Counted from the first letter of the stretch, positions 11,701 to 18,875 are shown. The stretch is 64,000 nt of DNA from Streptomyces melanogenes (GCF_014649795.1 NZ_BMTS01000023.1:56876-120875); one strand, 5' to 3'. The notes: generated by a model from the sequence alone, not told the origin. Made by a program: numbers and translations.

Positions 11701-11885
11701 ACCTGGTGGTACGGGAGACCGCGGCGGGCCTGGACGGCTATCTGGAGTACAGCACGGACCTGTTCGCCCGGCGGACGGCCGAGCGGATGGCCGCGCTGTA
11801 CGAGCGGCTGCTGCTGAAGATCGTCGCGAACCCCGGGGCGGACCTGGCCGGGCTACGGGCGGCCGCGGCCGACGCGGAGCTGTGA
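2706..11885 (+). CDS. NRPS: C-A(Ser)-PCP, E/C-A(NMT)-PCP, degenerate terminal C
   Basis: 3059 residues. C1 (about 55-480) has an intact HHSVSDG at 180-186. A1 (about 495-1010) has core YTSGSTG near 666 and a D-V-W-H-F-S-L-V-D-K code, predicting serine; PCP1 Ser is 1062. The second condensation domain (about 1145-1580) has HHLMDPDSD at 1165-1173, resembling the extra HH[IL]xxxxGD motif of dual E/C domains, and HHLIEDA at 1283-1289. A2 (from 1593) carries an N-methyltransferase insert around 2100-2330, with LLEIGCGTGLLL and NSVVQYFP; PCP2 Ser is 2560. A final C domain (about 2620-3050) has RPWGIFDG where HHxxxDG belongs. There is no thioesterase. The protein probably adds D-Ser and an N-methyl residue after O-methyl-Thr. 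The domain assignment is secure; the product is inferred. Confidence 0.95.
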   Translation: MTTVNDDSADLIKKIRSLPAKRQRALIALLRKQGVDLSALDTIPRHPRSEAEPVRLSFAQQRLWFLAQLDGTSAYYNIPMALRLSGPLDRPALQRALAEIVRRHEVLRTRFVERDGVPYQEIGDGGDFAVAYEELAEPAELAGVCEREAVAPFDLARESLIRVRLLRESERAHVLLVTMHHSVSDGWSLGVFFRDLVALYEAYCAGAESPLDELSIQYADYAQWQRQWLVDEVQERQVGYWKERLAGVDARLTLPADLPRPEIKTYQGRHERFSCPPELLRRLREVSERHDVTLYMTLLAVYALALHQYTGQSDIAVGTPVAGRNRLEAEGLIGFFANTLVMRTDLSGDPSFPELLARVKEGALRAYDHQDVPFEAVVDALNLERSLSHSPVFQTMFVLQEAQSEREVRLGALDVSLIEFDFDITKFDLTLDLRETPDGLVGAVEYTTALYESATVRRFIAHYTRLLVAVADEPGARISRLSALDEAERHQVVTGWNDTRHPFSDESCLHQLFEAAVARHPERTAVVFGADELSYAELNARANRVAHALRRHGVGPDTVVGLRMERSAEMVAAILGIQKAGGAYLPIEPTHPAERTAYVVESSGVEVVLTQPHLDTEAVSGVKYLLTVDAEGRVGYAGEELTGLGEDNLDASELGLNAGHLAYVIYTSGSTGRPKGVMIEHRAAVNRIEWMQHTYELGEDDVVLQKTPFSFDVSVWEFFWPLMAGARLVVAEPEGHKDPAYLVSLIRRTGVTTLHFVPSMLRSVVEEAGWADCASVRQVFCSGEALPGDLCARHYALHPAPLHNLYGPTEAAVDVSHWTCPADRPLRTVPIGSPIHNIQLHVLNEALEPQGVGCVGQLYIAGAGLARGYLNNPDLTRERFVPNPFDDAPGARMYQTGDLVRRLADGTLEFLGRIDDQVKLRGHRIELGEIEHRLAQHPGVRACVVVVREDKTDSPQLVAYTVVEGEPADHRAEFAAHLERALPDYMVPSAFVALDELPVTANGKLDRKALPAPGIDAYAQRAYVAPRPGTEQLLADVWAELLGFDGEKISAEDNFFALGGHSLLITVLIARLKEHGLAVTVRAVFNAPTLALLAAEIDGAEAPVDFTVPPNLIPEACERITPAMLPLVDLTQAQLDAVVATVPGGAPNVQDVYPLVPSQEGILFHHLMDPDSDPYVIPILLAAEDAAAGDAFAAALQSLIDRHDVMRTAVLTAGLPEPVQVVHRSAQLPVEHVTLDADRDAEEQARALLEQPGRMTLGRAPLLKLAIAQDPHSARRFLLLSAHHLIEDATSLRLILDELVTHMSGRVDRLAPPAPYRDFVAHTLHRLASDDTEAFFRDRLGDVTESTAPFGLTDVRGDGRGVRDLRRSLAPGLTRDLRAEAQRLRTSPAALCHAAWSVVVAACSGRDDVVFGTVLSGRLQGVPGVERMLGNFINTLPLRVRLAGRTVGELVAEVDSALKELITYEQSSLIAAQRCSGVEGDVPLFSSMINFRHFEPGRDDEGPTGTDAQGVRWLGSVDRTNYPVGLSIDDIGTELSLNAQVDASLSPDALIGYLEAALTGIVAALATDGGASTEALAVDILPAPERRRLLTDWNATAHPYPQDSCLFELFEEQVERRPDAVAVEHGATVLTYAELNARANRVAHELRERGVGPDTLVGLCAERSPELVAGLLGILKAGGAYVPIDPGYPDARIRTLVESSGVALVLSQSHLPGAVLDGTDVLHLDTGERAADGAQVLADRPEHNLTRAELGLTPDHLAYVIFTSGSTGVPKGVLVEQRGVVRLVRNREYFPTDERTVVLHHSSISFDVGSQEVLGPLLNGGRLVLHDGDSKDVGQLLDRVERSGVTMMALSAAFLPAFAEASRHRTLPLAYLGVGGEAFSARDVRTLYAAHPGLTIVNAYGPTENSIASTCHEIPRDLAEDTPIPIGRPIGQATAHVTGPELRLVPCGVVGELCVGGAGVARGYLGNPELTGEKFVADPFSDTPGARLYRTGDLVRRLPDGALEFVGRIDDQVKVRGFRVELGEIESALHSHPSVHSAVVTTRDSGDTKKLVAYVRPTDAWLDTAAEEQNAEHLGQWEKLFEDQYAAADDATADATDAELNLVGWNSSYTGELIPEPEMREWIDGTVARIEELRPRRLLEIGCGTGLLLYRYAGACESVHAVDISASALAGVKRGAERRGWSHVSLNQGDALSVTAPEGTTFDTVVLNSVVQYFPNRVYLEEAIARILPLVEDGGRILIGDVRNLDLFSAHLGAMERSRTQVRVPAGALAAQVQRRRRQEGELLVSPTFFAGLGERFPELGAVDLMVKRGLGDNEMLSYRYDVVLTKGAAAPAEPLPWLEADSPRALRALLAGEVPERFGVTGLTNPRVEDDVLVAEGLTRWPANRQVDPLPGGTRLSTAATERVRELESALRHAEESGFRVAVTWSQDRPDGLDLVLGKGELPRVRARGAYRRPRLANAPQVARMGQTMTRVLREHLSARVPEYMVPSVFVALEELPITTNGKVDKKALPAPDESDVHKEVYVAPRTETERTLCRLVEDVLGLGRVGLEDGFFDLGGHSLLATRLTIRVKQETGKDLPLQVILRGATVQEMAAALESPADRPGALPLPAPGESSLSAPLSLQQSELWFLNHREHLGTAYDNVQMAYRIVGALDRAAYARAFEVLVARHAVLRTSYVLRDGAYVQQVNDAGGFAVAFEEMAGEAAAVEWLRAERARPFAPQDHHMLRVHLLTLSPHEHIAVVTRPWGIFDGWSTGVFLTELNTVYAALRRNAEPELPELALQYADFTHWQHRAVDAAELARQEAYWRGQLAGLPACLSLRTDYRRPAVKSHRGSTVAVNVPAELLVQLRRYGQERGVTLYMTLLSAFAVLLGAYSEDREAAIGSPVTNRPDPALEELIGYFINVLVLRLDTAGERSFDELLARAKRVTAEAHDHKDVPFARLAQELVAEPDPAHSPLFQAMFNLIPAPAPTPPGEAVPVPEFATLPVSSDAGVAKFDLNLVVRETAAGLDGYLEYSTDLFARRTAERMAALYERLLLKIVANPGADLAGLRAAAADAEL

Positions 11886-11970
11886 CCTGCCGTCCCTCCT
11901 GCCCCCTCCCCACCGATCCCTGTTCCGTGTTCCCTCTGTTTTCCCTGTTTCCCCTAGTGATGGTGTGACT

Positions 11971-12222
11971 ATGAAGAGCGAAGAAATCCTCCCCCTGATC
12001 CACGAGGCGATCGTCGAGGTCCTGCCGGAGCTCGACGGGCACGACTTCCAGGAGACCGACTCGCTGGACGCGCTCGGCGCCAACTCGATGGACCGCGCCG
12101 AGATCGTGATGATCGTCCTTGAGGCGATGAACCTGGAGATTCCGCTGGTCGACACGTTCGGCCCGCAGAACCTGGGTGAGCTCGCCCGGCACCTCGCCGA
12201 CAAGACCGCGGTGGCCCGCTAA
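11971..12222 (+). CDS. Freestanding acyl carrier protein of the beta-branching cassette
   Basis: 83 residues. The LGANSMDRAEI motif places the phosphopantetheine serine at Ser39. The DSLDALGANSMDR form is typical of the donor ACPs in HMG-synthase cassettes, which carry malonyl and then acetyl groups. It is the first gene of the cassette, 85 nt after the NRPS and 1 nt before the KS. ATG 11971 was chosen; an in-frame GTG two codons upstream is possible because no strong Shine-Dalgarno decides it. Confidence 0.9.
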   Translation: MKSEEILPLIHEAIVEVLPELDGHDFQETDSLDALGANSMDRAEIVMIVLEAMNLEIPLVDTFGPQNLGELARHLADKTAVAR

Positions 12223-12223
12223 C

Positions 12224-13447
12224 GTGCCCGAGATCGCCGTGACCGGGCTGGGGGTCACCACGGCCGTCGGCCAGGGCAAGACCGCCTTCGCTGATGCGCT
12301 GTTCGCCGGGGCGCAACGGTTCGCCGTCATGCGGCGGCCCGGTCGCCAGGCCGGCACCCGGTTCGTCGGCGCGGAGATCCCCGCCTTCGCGCCGACGAAC
12401 CGGCTGGCCGCGCGCGAGCTGCGGACCGTCTCGCTCACCGGCCAGGTCCTGCTGGCCACCCTGGAGGAGGCCTGGACCGAGGCGCGCCTGGACGAGGTCC
12501 CCGCCGAGCGCATCGGCCTGGTCGTCGGCGGCAGCAACCTCCAGCAGCGCGAGCTCACCCTCGCCCAGGACCGCCACCGCGCGAAACCCCGCTTTCTGCG
12601 GCCCAGTTACGGGATGTCGTTCCTGGACACCGATCTGTGCGGGCTCGCCACGGCGGCGTTCGGCATCCGCGGCTTCGCCCACACCGTGGGCGGGGCCTCG
12701 GCCAGCGGCCAGCTGGCCGTCATCGAGGCGGCCGAGGCGGTGGCGTCCGGCCGGGTCGACGCGTGCGTGGCGGTGGGTGCCCTGATGGACCTCTCGTACT
12801 GGGAGTACCTGGGCCTCAACGCCATGGGCGCGATGGCGCCGGAGTCCTGCGCGGACGCGCCGGAGCTGGCCTGCCGTCCGTTCGACGCGGGCCGGGGCGG
12901 CTTCGTCTTCGGCGAGGCGTGCGGCGCGCTGGTCGTCGAGCGGGTCGGCGCCCGCCCGGCGCCCGCCGAGCCGTACGCGGCGCTGACCGGCTGGTCGGTC
13001 CAGCTGGACGGCAACCGCAACCCGAACCCGTCCCTGGAGGGCGAGGTACGGGCGATCGGGCAGGCCCTGGAGCGGGCCCGGCTGACGGCGGCCGACATCG
13101 ACTACGTCAACCCGCACGGCACGGCCTCGCCGGTCGGCGACCGCACCGAGGCCGACGCGCTGCTGGCCGCCGGGCTCACCCGGGCCCGGGTCAACGCCAC
13201 AAAGTCGATCACCGGGCACGGGCTCACCGCGGCCGGGGCGGTGGAGGCGGTCGCCGCGCTGCTCCAGATGCGGCACGGCAGGCTGCACCCCACCCGCAAT
13301 CTGGTGGAGCCCATTGACGACCGGCTGCGCTGGGTGCGCGGTGAGGCGGTCGAGGCCGAGGTCGGCCACTGTCTGAGCCTGAGCATGGGCTTCGGCGGCA
13401 TCAACACGGCACTTTGCATGAGCAAGTGCGAATCACGGAGAGCGTAA
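12224..13447 (+). CDS. Decarboxylating ketosynthase (active-site Cys to Ser) of the HMGS cassette
   Basis: 407 residues starting at GTG 12224, 1 nt after the ACP stop. It has a thiolase fold of the FabF type, with NPHGTASP and NATKSITGHG retaining both catalytic histidines. The nucleophile motif reads GGASASG, with Ser159 where the cysteine should be. In beta-branching cassettes such KS variants decarboxylate malonyl-ACP to acetyl-ACP for the HMG synthase, and do not condense. Its place between donor ACP and HMG synthase fits that role. Loss of Cys is seen directly; decarboxylase function is inferred from the family. Confidence 0.9.
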   Translation: MPEIAVTGLGVTTAVGQGKTAFADALFAGAQRFAVMRRPGRQAGTRFVGAEIPAFAPTNRLAARELRTVSLTGQVLLATLEEAWTEARLDEVPAERIGLVVGGSNLQQRELTLAQDRHRAKPRFLRPSYGMSFLDTDLCGLATAAFGIRGFAHTVGGASASGQLAVIEAAEAVASGRVDACVAVGALMDLSYWEYLGLNAMGAMAPESCADAPELACRPFDAGRGGFVFGEACGALVVERVGARPAPAEPYAALTGWSVQLDGNRNPNPSLEGEVRAIGQALERARLTAADIDYVNPHGTASPVGDRTEADALLAAGLTRARVNATKSITGHGLTAAGAVEAVAALLQMRHGRLHPTRNLVEPIDDRLRWVRGEAVEAEVGHCLSLSMGFGGINTALCMSKCESRRA

Positions 13448-13451
13448 GGTC

Positions 13452-14708
13452 ATGTCCCGCGTCGGTATCGAAGCGATGAACGTGTTTGGCGGCTCGGCAG
13501 TGCTGGACGTCAAGGCACTGGCGCAGCACCGGGGGCTCGACCTCCCGCGCCTGGAGAACCTCCTGATGAGGGAGAAGACCGTGGCGCTGCCCTTCGAGGA
13601 CCCGGTGACCTTCGGCGCCAACGCCGCCCGGCCGCTCCTCGACCGGCTGAGCGCCGAGGAGAAGGACAGCATCGAGCTGCTGATCACCTGCACCGAGTCG
13701 GGCATCGACTTCTCCAAGTCGACCAGCACCTACCTCCACGACCAGCTGGGTCTGAGCCGCAACTGCCGGATGTTCGAGCTCAAGCAGGCTTGCTACGCGG
13801 GCACCGCCGGGTTCCAGATGGCCTGCAACTTCATCCTGTCGCAGACCTCGCCGGGCGCGAAGGCGCTGGTCATCGCCACCGACATCTCGCGCTACCTGCT
13901 GGAGGACGGCGACGAGGCGGCCGCCCAGGAGTGGGCGTACGCCGAGCCCAGCGGCGGCGCCGGCGCGGTCGCCATGCTGATCAGTGACACCCCGCACGTC
14001 TTCCAGCTCGACGTGGGCGCCAGCGGCTACTACGGCTACGAGGTCATGGACACCTGCCGTCCGGCCCCCGACAGCGAGTCCGGCGACGTCGACCTGTCCC
14101 TGATGTCGTACCTGGACTGCTGCGAGCAGTCCTACCGGGCGTACGAGAAGAAGGTGGCGGGCGCCGACTACCGCGACTCCTTCCAGTACCTCGCCTTCCA
14201 CACGCCCTTCGGCGGCATGGTCAAGGGCGCCCACCGCACGATGATGCGCAAGGTCGCCAAGGCGAAGGGCGCCGAGATCGCCGAGGACTTCGAGCGCCGG
14301 GTGATGCCGGGCCTGGAGTACTGCGGCCGGGTCGGCAACATCATGGGCGCGACGGTCTTCCTGTCGCTGGCGAGCACCGTCTGCAACGGCGGATTCGACG
14401 CGCCCCGGCGCCTGGGCTGCTTCTCCTACGGGTCGGGCTGCTGCTCCGAGTTCTACAGCGGCGTGGTCACCCCGGACGGGGCCGCCCGGCTGAGGGAGAT
14501 GGCCATCGAGGCGCATCTGGACGGCCGCTACCGGCTCTCCCTGGACGAGTACGACCGGCTGCTGAGCGACCGCGACTTCATCCGCTTCGGCACCCGCGAC
14601 ACGGCCGTCAACCAGGACCTCGTCGTCGTGACCGGCAACGGCGGCGGGCCCCGGCTCGTCCTGCGGGAGATCAAGGACTACCACCGGGAGTACGCATGGG
14701 TGGGCTGA
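13452..14708 (+). CDS. 3-hydroxy-3-methylglutaryl-ACP synthase homologue (beta-branching)
   Basis: 418 residues, normal length for the PksG/MupH/CurD family. The catalytic cysteine lies in KQACYAGTAG (Cys114), preceded by CTESGIDFSKS with the conserved glutamate. It adds the acetyl group from the donor ACP to the beta-keto group of an ACP-bound polyketide. Its presence proves that a polyketide synthase takes part, although no extension module is in the window. It lies 4 nt after the KS and its 3' end overlaps the ECH start by 13 nt. Confidence 0.95.
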   Translation: MSRVGIEAMNVFGGSAVLDVKALAQHRGLDLPRLENLLMREKTVALPFEDPVTFGANAARPLLDRLSAEEKDSIELLITCTESGIDFSKSTSTYLHDQLGLSRNCRMFELKQACYAGTAGFQMACNFILSQTSPGAKALVIATDISRYLLEDGDEAAAQEWAYAEPSGGAGAVAMLISDTPHVFQLDVGASGYYGYEVMDTCRPAPDSESGDVDLSLMSYLDCCEQSYRAYEKKVAGADYRDSFQYLAFHTPFGGMVKGAHRTMMRKVAKAKGAEIAEDFERRVMPGLEYCGRVGNIMGATVFLSLASTVCNGGFDAPRRLGCFSYGSGCCSEFYSGVVTPDGAARLREMAIEAHLDGRYRLSLDEYDRLLSDRDFIRFGTRDTAVNQDLVVVTGNGGGPRLVLREIKDYHREYAWVG

Positions 14709-16915
14709 CGCACGGAACGGCCCCCACCACGCTGCGGCTGCGCGAGCAGGGCACCACCTGGTACGTGCGGATCCACCGGCCCGAGGCGGACAACGCGCTC
14801 AACGAGACCCTGGTGCGCGAGCTCACCGAGGTCCTGGCCCGAGCCTCGCGCTCGTCCGCCACCGTGGTGGTGCTCGAGGGGTTGCCCGAAGTGTTCTGCT
14901 TCGGCGCCGACTTCGGGGCGATCGGTGCGGCGGTCCGGGAGGGCGGGCGCACGGCGGCCGACCCCGAGCCGCTGTTCGACCTGTTCCGTCTCCTGGCGTA
15001 CGGCGACTTCCTCTCGGTCGCGCACGTGCGCGGCAAGGCGAACGCGGGCGGGGTCGGGCTGGTGGCCGCCAGCGATGTGGTGATCGCCGACGAGAGCGCC
15101 ACCTTCAGCCTCTCCGAGCTCCTCTTCGGTCTCATACCGGCCGTGGTGCTCCCGTTCCTGATCCGCCGCACCGGCTTCCAGCACGCCCACTACCTCGCCG
15201 CCACGACCCGCACCGCCGACGCGGCGCGGGCCTGCGAGTGGGGGCTCGTCGACGCGTACGGGCCGGACAGCGAGGCGCTGCTGCGCACCCACCTCCAGCG
15301 GCTCGGACGGCTGTCGAAGAAGGCGGTCACCCGGTACAAGGCGTATCTGCGCGAGCTGTCGCCGGTGCCCGAGCACGCCAGGAGCGCGGCGCTGGCCACC
15401 AACCGCCTGGTCTTCGAGGACCCGGAGAACGTCCGGGCCATCCAGCGGTACGCGCAGGAGGGCGTGTTCCCGTGGGAGGCGGCCCCCGCCGAGCCCCTGG
15501 ACACCACACCCAAGCCCGTCGAAACCCCCCGACCCACCGAGGCCCCCATGCAATTCACCGTGCCGCCCGAGGCGCTCGGCAACGCGCGGTTCCGCGAGGT
15601 GCACGGTGTCCGGTACGCCTATGCGGCGGGCGCGATGTACAAGGGCATCGCCTCGGTCGAGCTGGTAACCGCGATGGGCCGGGCCGGTCTGCTCTCCTTC
15701 TTCGGCACCGGCGGCCTCGGCCTGGACACGATCGACGACGCCCTGACCCGGATCCGCCGGGAGCTCCACCAGGGCCAGCCGTTCGGCGTGAACCTGCTGA
15801 GCAACCCGCAGGAGCCGGACCTGGAGATGCGTACCGTGGAGCTGTATCTGCGCCACGGCGTGCGCACGGTCGAGGCGTCCGCCTACGTCCGCCCCACGCT
15901 GCCCCTGGTGCGCTACCGCCTGGCCGGACTCTCGCGCGACACCGCCGGGAACGTGGTCCAGGACCACCACATCGTCGCCAAGGTCTCCCGCACCGAGGTG
16001 GCCGAGCGGTTCCTGCGGCCCGCGCCGCCCGAACTCGTACGGGAGTTGGTCGAGCGCGACCTGGTCACCGCCGAACAGGCCGAGCTGGGCGCGCGGCTGC
16101 CGCTCGCCCAGGACCTGTGCGTCGAGGCCGACTCGGCGGGCCACACCGACGGCGGCAACGCCTACGTGCTGATGCCCGCGATGCGCGCGCTGCGCGACCG
16201 TATCGGCGAGGAGCAGGGGTACCCGGAGCCGGTGCGCCTGGGTGCGGCCGGCGGCATCGGCACCCCGGAGGCGGCGCTCGCCGCCTACACCCTGGGCGCC
16301 GACTTCGTCGTGACCGGCTCCATCAACCAGTGCACGGTCGAGGCGGGCACCAGCGACGCCGTCAAGGACATCCTCCAGGAACTCGGCGTCCACGACACCG
16401 ACTACGCGCCCGCCGGGGACATGTTCGAGGTCGGCGCGAAGGTCCAGGCGGTGCGCAAGGGGCTGTTCTTCCCGGCGCGCGCCCAGAAGCTGTACGAGCT
16501 GTATCTGCGCCACGACTCGCTCGACGACCTGGACGCGCGCACGCGCACCACCCTGGAGGAAAGGTTCTTCCGGCGCTCCATCGACGAGGTCTGGGCGGAG
16601 ACCCGGGCCCATGTCGCCCGGCGCTTCCCGGAACGGCTCGCGGAGATCGAGCGCAGCCCCAAGCAGAAGATGGCTCTTGTCTTCCGCTGGTACTTCGTCC
16701 ACTCCACCCGCCTGGCCATGGCGGGCAGCACCGAGCAGCGCGTCGACTACCAGATCCACTGCGGCCCGGCCATGGGCGCGTTCAACGCCTGGGTGCGGGA
16801 CACCCCGCTGGAGAAGTGGCGCGAGCGCCGGGTGGCCGCCGTCGCGGAGCACCTGCTGCGGGAAACAGCGGCCCTGCTGGGCCAACGGCTCGGAACGTAC
16901 GGGAGTTACTCATGA
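14696..16915 (+). CDS. ECH1-type dehydratase fused to PfaD-type trans-enoylreductase
   Basis: 739 residues. The N-terminal part (about 10-250) is an enoyl-CoA hydratase-like domain with GKANAGGVG and FSLSELLFGLIPA, features of ECH1 dehydratases (PksH/MupJ type), not of ECH2 decarboxylases. A Pro/Thr-rich linker (about 262-284) leads to a second domain (285-739) of the PfaD family, the FMN enoylreductases acting in trans in trans-AT PKS systems. The two activities are usually separate genes, so the fusion is notable. The internal Met285 has no convincing RBS, so one polypeptide is likely. The stop overlaps the AT start as ATGA. Confidence 0.93.
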   Translation: MGGLTHGTAPTTLRLREQGTTWYVRIHRPEADNALNETLVRELTEVLARASRSSATVVVLEGLPEVFCFGADFGAIGAAVREGGRTAADPEPLFDLFRLLAYGDFLSVAHVRGKANAGGVGLVAASDVVIADESATFSLSELLFGLIPAVVLPFLIRRTGFQHAHYLAATTRTADAARACEWGLVDAYGPDSEALLRTHLQRLGRLSKKAVTRYKAYLRELSPVPEHARSAALATNRLVFEDPENVRAIQRYAQEGVFPWEAAPAEPLDTTPKPVETPRPTEAPMQFTVPPEALGNARFREVHGVRYAYAAGAMYKGIASVELVTAMGRAGLLSFFGTGGLGLDTIDDALTRIRRELHQGQPFGVNLLSNPQEPDLEMRTVELYLRHGVRTVEASAYVRPTLPLVRYRLAGLSRDTAGNVVQDHHIVAKVSRTEVAERFLRPAPPELVRELVERDLVTAEQAELGARLPLAQDLCVEADSAGHTDGGNAYVLMPAMRALRDRIGEEQGYPEPVRLGAAGGIGTPEAALAAYTLGADFVVTGSINQCTVEAGTSDAVKDILQELGVHDTDYAPAGDMFEVGAKVQAVRKGLFFPARAQKLYELYLRHDSLDDLDARTRTTLEERFFRRSIDEVWAETRAHVARRFPERLAEIERSPKQKMALVFRWYFVHSTRLAMAGSTEQRVDYQIHCGPAMGAFNAWVRDTPLEKWRERRVAAVAEHLLRETAALLGQRLGTYGSYS

Positions 16916-18768
16916 AATCGGTCTACGTCTTCCCCGGCCAGGGCTCGCAGCACAAGGGCATGGGCGAGGGGCTCTTCGAGAAGTTCCCGGAGCTGGTGGC
17001 CCAGGCCGACGCGTGCCTGGGCTACTCCATCGAGGACCTCTGCCTGCGCGACCCGGACAAGGTGCTGGCCAGGACCGAGTACACCCAGCCCGCCCTCTAT
17101 GTGGTCAACGCCCTCACCTATCTGGACCGTACAGCGGGCGGCGAGCTGCCCGACGTGGTGGCCGGGCACAGCCTGGGGGAGTACTGCGCGCTGTTCGCGG
17201 CCGGAGCCTTCGACTTCCTCACCGGGCTCCAACTGGTGCGCAAGCGCGGCGAGCTGATGAGCCGGGCACCCAAGGGCGCGATGGCGGCGGTCGTCCGCCT
17301 GGACCAGCGGCGGGTCGACGAGATCCTCCAGGGCCTGCCGTTCCGCAACCTCGACATCGCCAACATCAACTCGCGTCAGCAGTGCATCGTCTCCGGCGAG
17401 TACGACGAGGTCTTCGCCCCCGAGCTGCGCACCGCCTTCACGGACGCGGGCGCGGCCTTCATCCCGCTGAACGTGAGCGCGGCCTTCCACTCGCGCTGCA
17501 TGAAGGAGGTGGAGGAGGAGTTCGCCCGCTACCTCGCCAGGTTCGAGCTGCGGGAGCTGACGATCCCGGTCGTCGCGAACTACACGGCCCGCTACTACCC
17601 GAAGCAGGGGTACGCCGAGTATCTGACGCGCCAGATATCCAGCCCTGTGAAGTGGTACGAGTCCATCTCCTGGCTGATCGGCCAGGGGTACCGCACCTTC
17701 CACGAGATCGGCCCCGGCCGGGTCCTGGCCAAACTCGCCGACCAGATCCTCAAGGACCCGCTGCCGCTGCCTGAGGAACCCCCGGCGCCGGCGGTCAGCG
17801 CCCGGCCGCGCACCGAGCTGGTGTTCATGTACGGCGGCCAGGGCACCCAGTACCAGCAGATGGGTCGCGAGCTCTACGACACCCACCCGGTATTCCGCCG
17901 CGCCCTGGACCGGTGCAGCGCGGCCCACCGGGCGGCGGGTGGCGCCTCCCTGGTGGACGCGGTCTACGACGACGCGCGCAAGGGCAAGGAGTACGACTCC
18001 GTCCTCACCACGCACGCGGCGCTCTACAGCATCGGCTACAGCCTCACCGAGACACTCCGGGAGGAGGGGGTGCGGCCCGACGCGGTCCTCGGCCACAGCC
18101 TGGGGGAGTACATCGCGGCCACCGTCGCCGGTTCCATGGACTTCGAGGACGGGCTGCGGCTGGTGATGCGCCAGGCCCGGCTGCTCGCGCAGCATGACGA
18201 CGGCGGCATGCTGAGCGTCCTGGCCGCGCCCTCGCTCTTCGCGGACCGGCCCGACCTGTTCGGCGCGGTGACCCTCGCCGGGGTCAACTACGACGGCAAC
18301 TTCCTGGTGAGCGGCGCGGCGGACCGGCTCGCCGAGCTGCGCGCCGGACTCGACCGGGAGGGCGTGATCGCGGTGCGCCTCCCGGTCCGCCAGGCCTTCC
18401 ACTCCCCGCACCTGGACACCATCCGCCCGGACGTCATGGACGCGGCCCGGGCGGTCCCGCTGCGCTCCGCACGCCTGCCGCTGTACTCCGCCACGCACGC
18501 GGCGACCGTGGACCCGGGCGCGCCGGAGCACCGGGAGCGCTACCTGTGGGACGTGGTCCGCGAGCGCATCCGGTTCGACGAGCTGATGGCGTCGGCGTTC
18601 CCGGAGCCCGAGCGCCACTTCTTCGTCGACCTGAGCGCCAGCGGCTCGTTCGCCAACTTCCTCAAGCACGGCTACGGCCCGTCCCACCGGGGAGCGCCCG
18701 CGATCAACCAGTTCGGCAACAACACGGCTTCCCTGCGCAGGCTCCTCGAGGCCCTGCCCCAGGAGTGA
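16912..18768 (+). CDS. Tandem acyltransferase (AT-AT) acting in trans
   Basis: 618 residues with two malonyltransferase-like domains. AT1 (about 1-285) has GHSLGEY with Ser87 and an AFHS motif. AT2 (about 300-610) has GHSLGEY with Ser396 and AFHS. Both keep an arginine in the helix that normally holds the malonyl carboxylate, so both could be active. In related systems one domain loads malonyl units and the other may be an acyl hydrolase that clears stalled ACPs; which is which cannot be told here. The RBS GGGAG is at 16901. It is the last gene of the operon in the window. Confidence 0.94.
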   Translation: MKSVYVFPGQGSQHKGMGEGLFEKFPELVAQADACLGYSIEDLCLRDPDKVLARTEYTQPALYVVNALTYLDRTAGGELPDVVAGHSLGEYCALFAAGAFDFLTGLQLVRKRGELMSRAPKGAMAAVVRLDQRRVDEILQGLPFRNLDIANINSRQQCIVSGEYDEVFAPELRTAFTDAGAAFIPLNVSAAFHSRCMKEVEEEFARYLARFELRELTIPVVANYTARYYPKQGYAEYLTRQISSPVKWYESISWLIGQGYRTFHEIGPGRVLAKLADQILKDPLPLPEEPPAPAVSARPRTELVFMYGGQGTQYQQMGRELYDTHPVFRRALDRCSAAHRAAGGASLVDAVYDDARKGKEYDSVLTTHAALYSIGYSLTETLREEGVRPDAVLGHSLGEYIAATVAGSMDFEDGLRLVMRQARLLAQHDDGGMLSVLAAPSLFADRPDLFGAVTLAGVNYDGNFLVSGAADRLAELRAGLDREGVIAVRLPVRQAFHSPHLDTIRPDVMDAARAVPLRSARLPLYSATHAATVDPGAPEHRERYLWDVVRERIRFDELMASAFPEPERHFFVDLSASGSFANFLKHGYGPSHRGAPAINQFGNNTASLRRLLEALPQE

Positions 18769-18789
18769 GCCGGCGTGTGCGGGTGCAGG

Positions 18790-18820
18790 GGTGGCCATGC
18801 CGAGCGGCGGCGTGGCCACC
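18790..18820 (+). terminator. Hairpin after the biosynthetic operon
   Basis: A perfect 8-bp inverted repeat (GGTGGCCA / TGGCCACC) with a 15-nt loop starts 22 nt after the AT stop. There is no U-run, as is common in actinomycetes. It marks a likely transcription end for the cluster. Confidence 0.45.
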
Positions 18821-18875
18821 TGGAGCGTGTCCGGTGGGGTCTCCCTGTTTCCAAGTACATGGGGCTGCTGCCTGA

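Noticed and set aside
14678..16885. Long minus-strand frame opposite the ECH-ER gene
   Set aside because: Same shadow composition; the + strand gene has conserved catalytic motifs.
15548..16915. Separate enoylreductase gene starting at Met285 of the ECH-ER protein
   Set aside because: No RBS precedes this ATG and the Pro-rich linker is in frame; an internal start was not supported.
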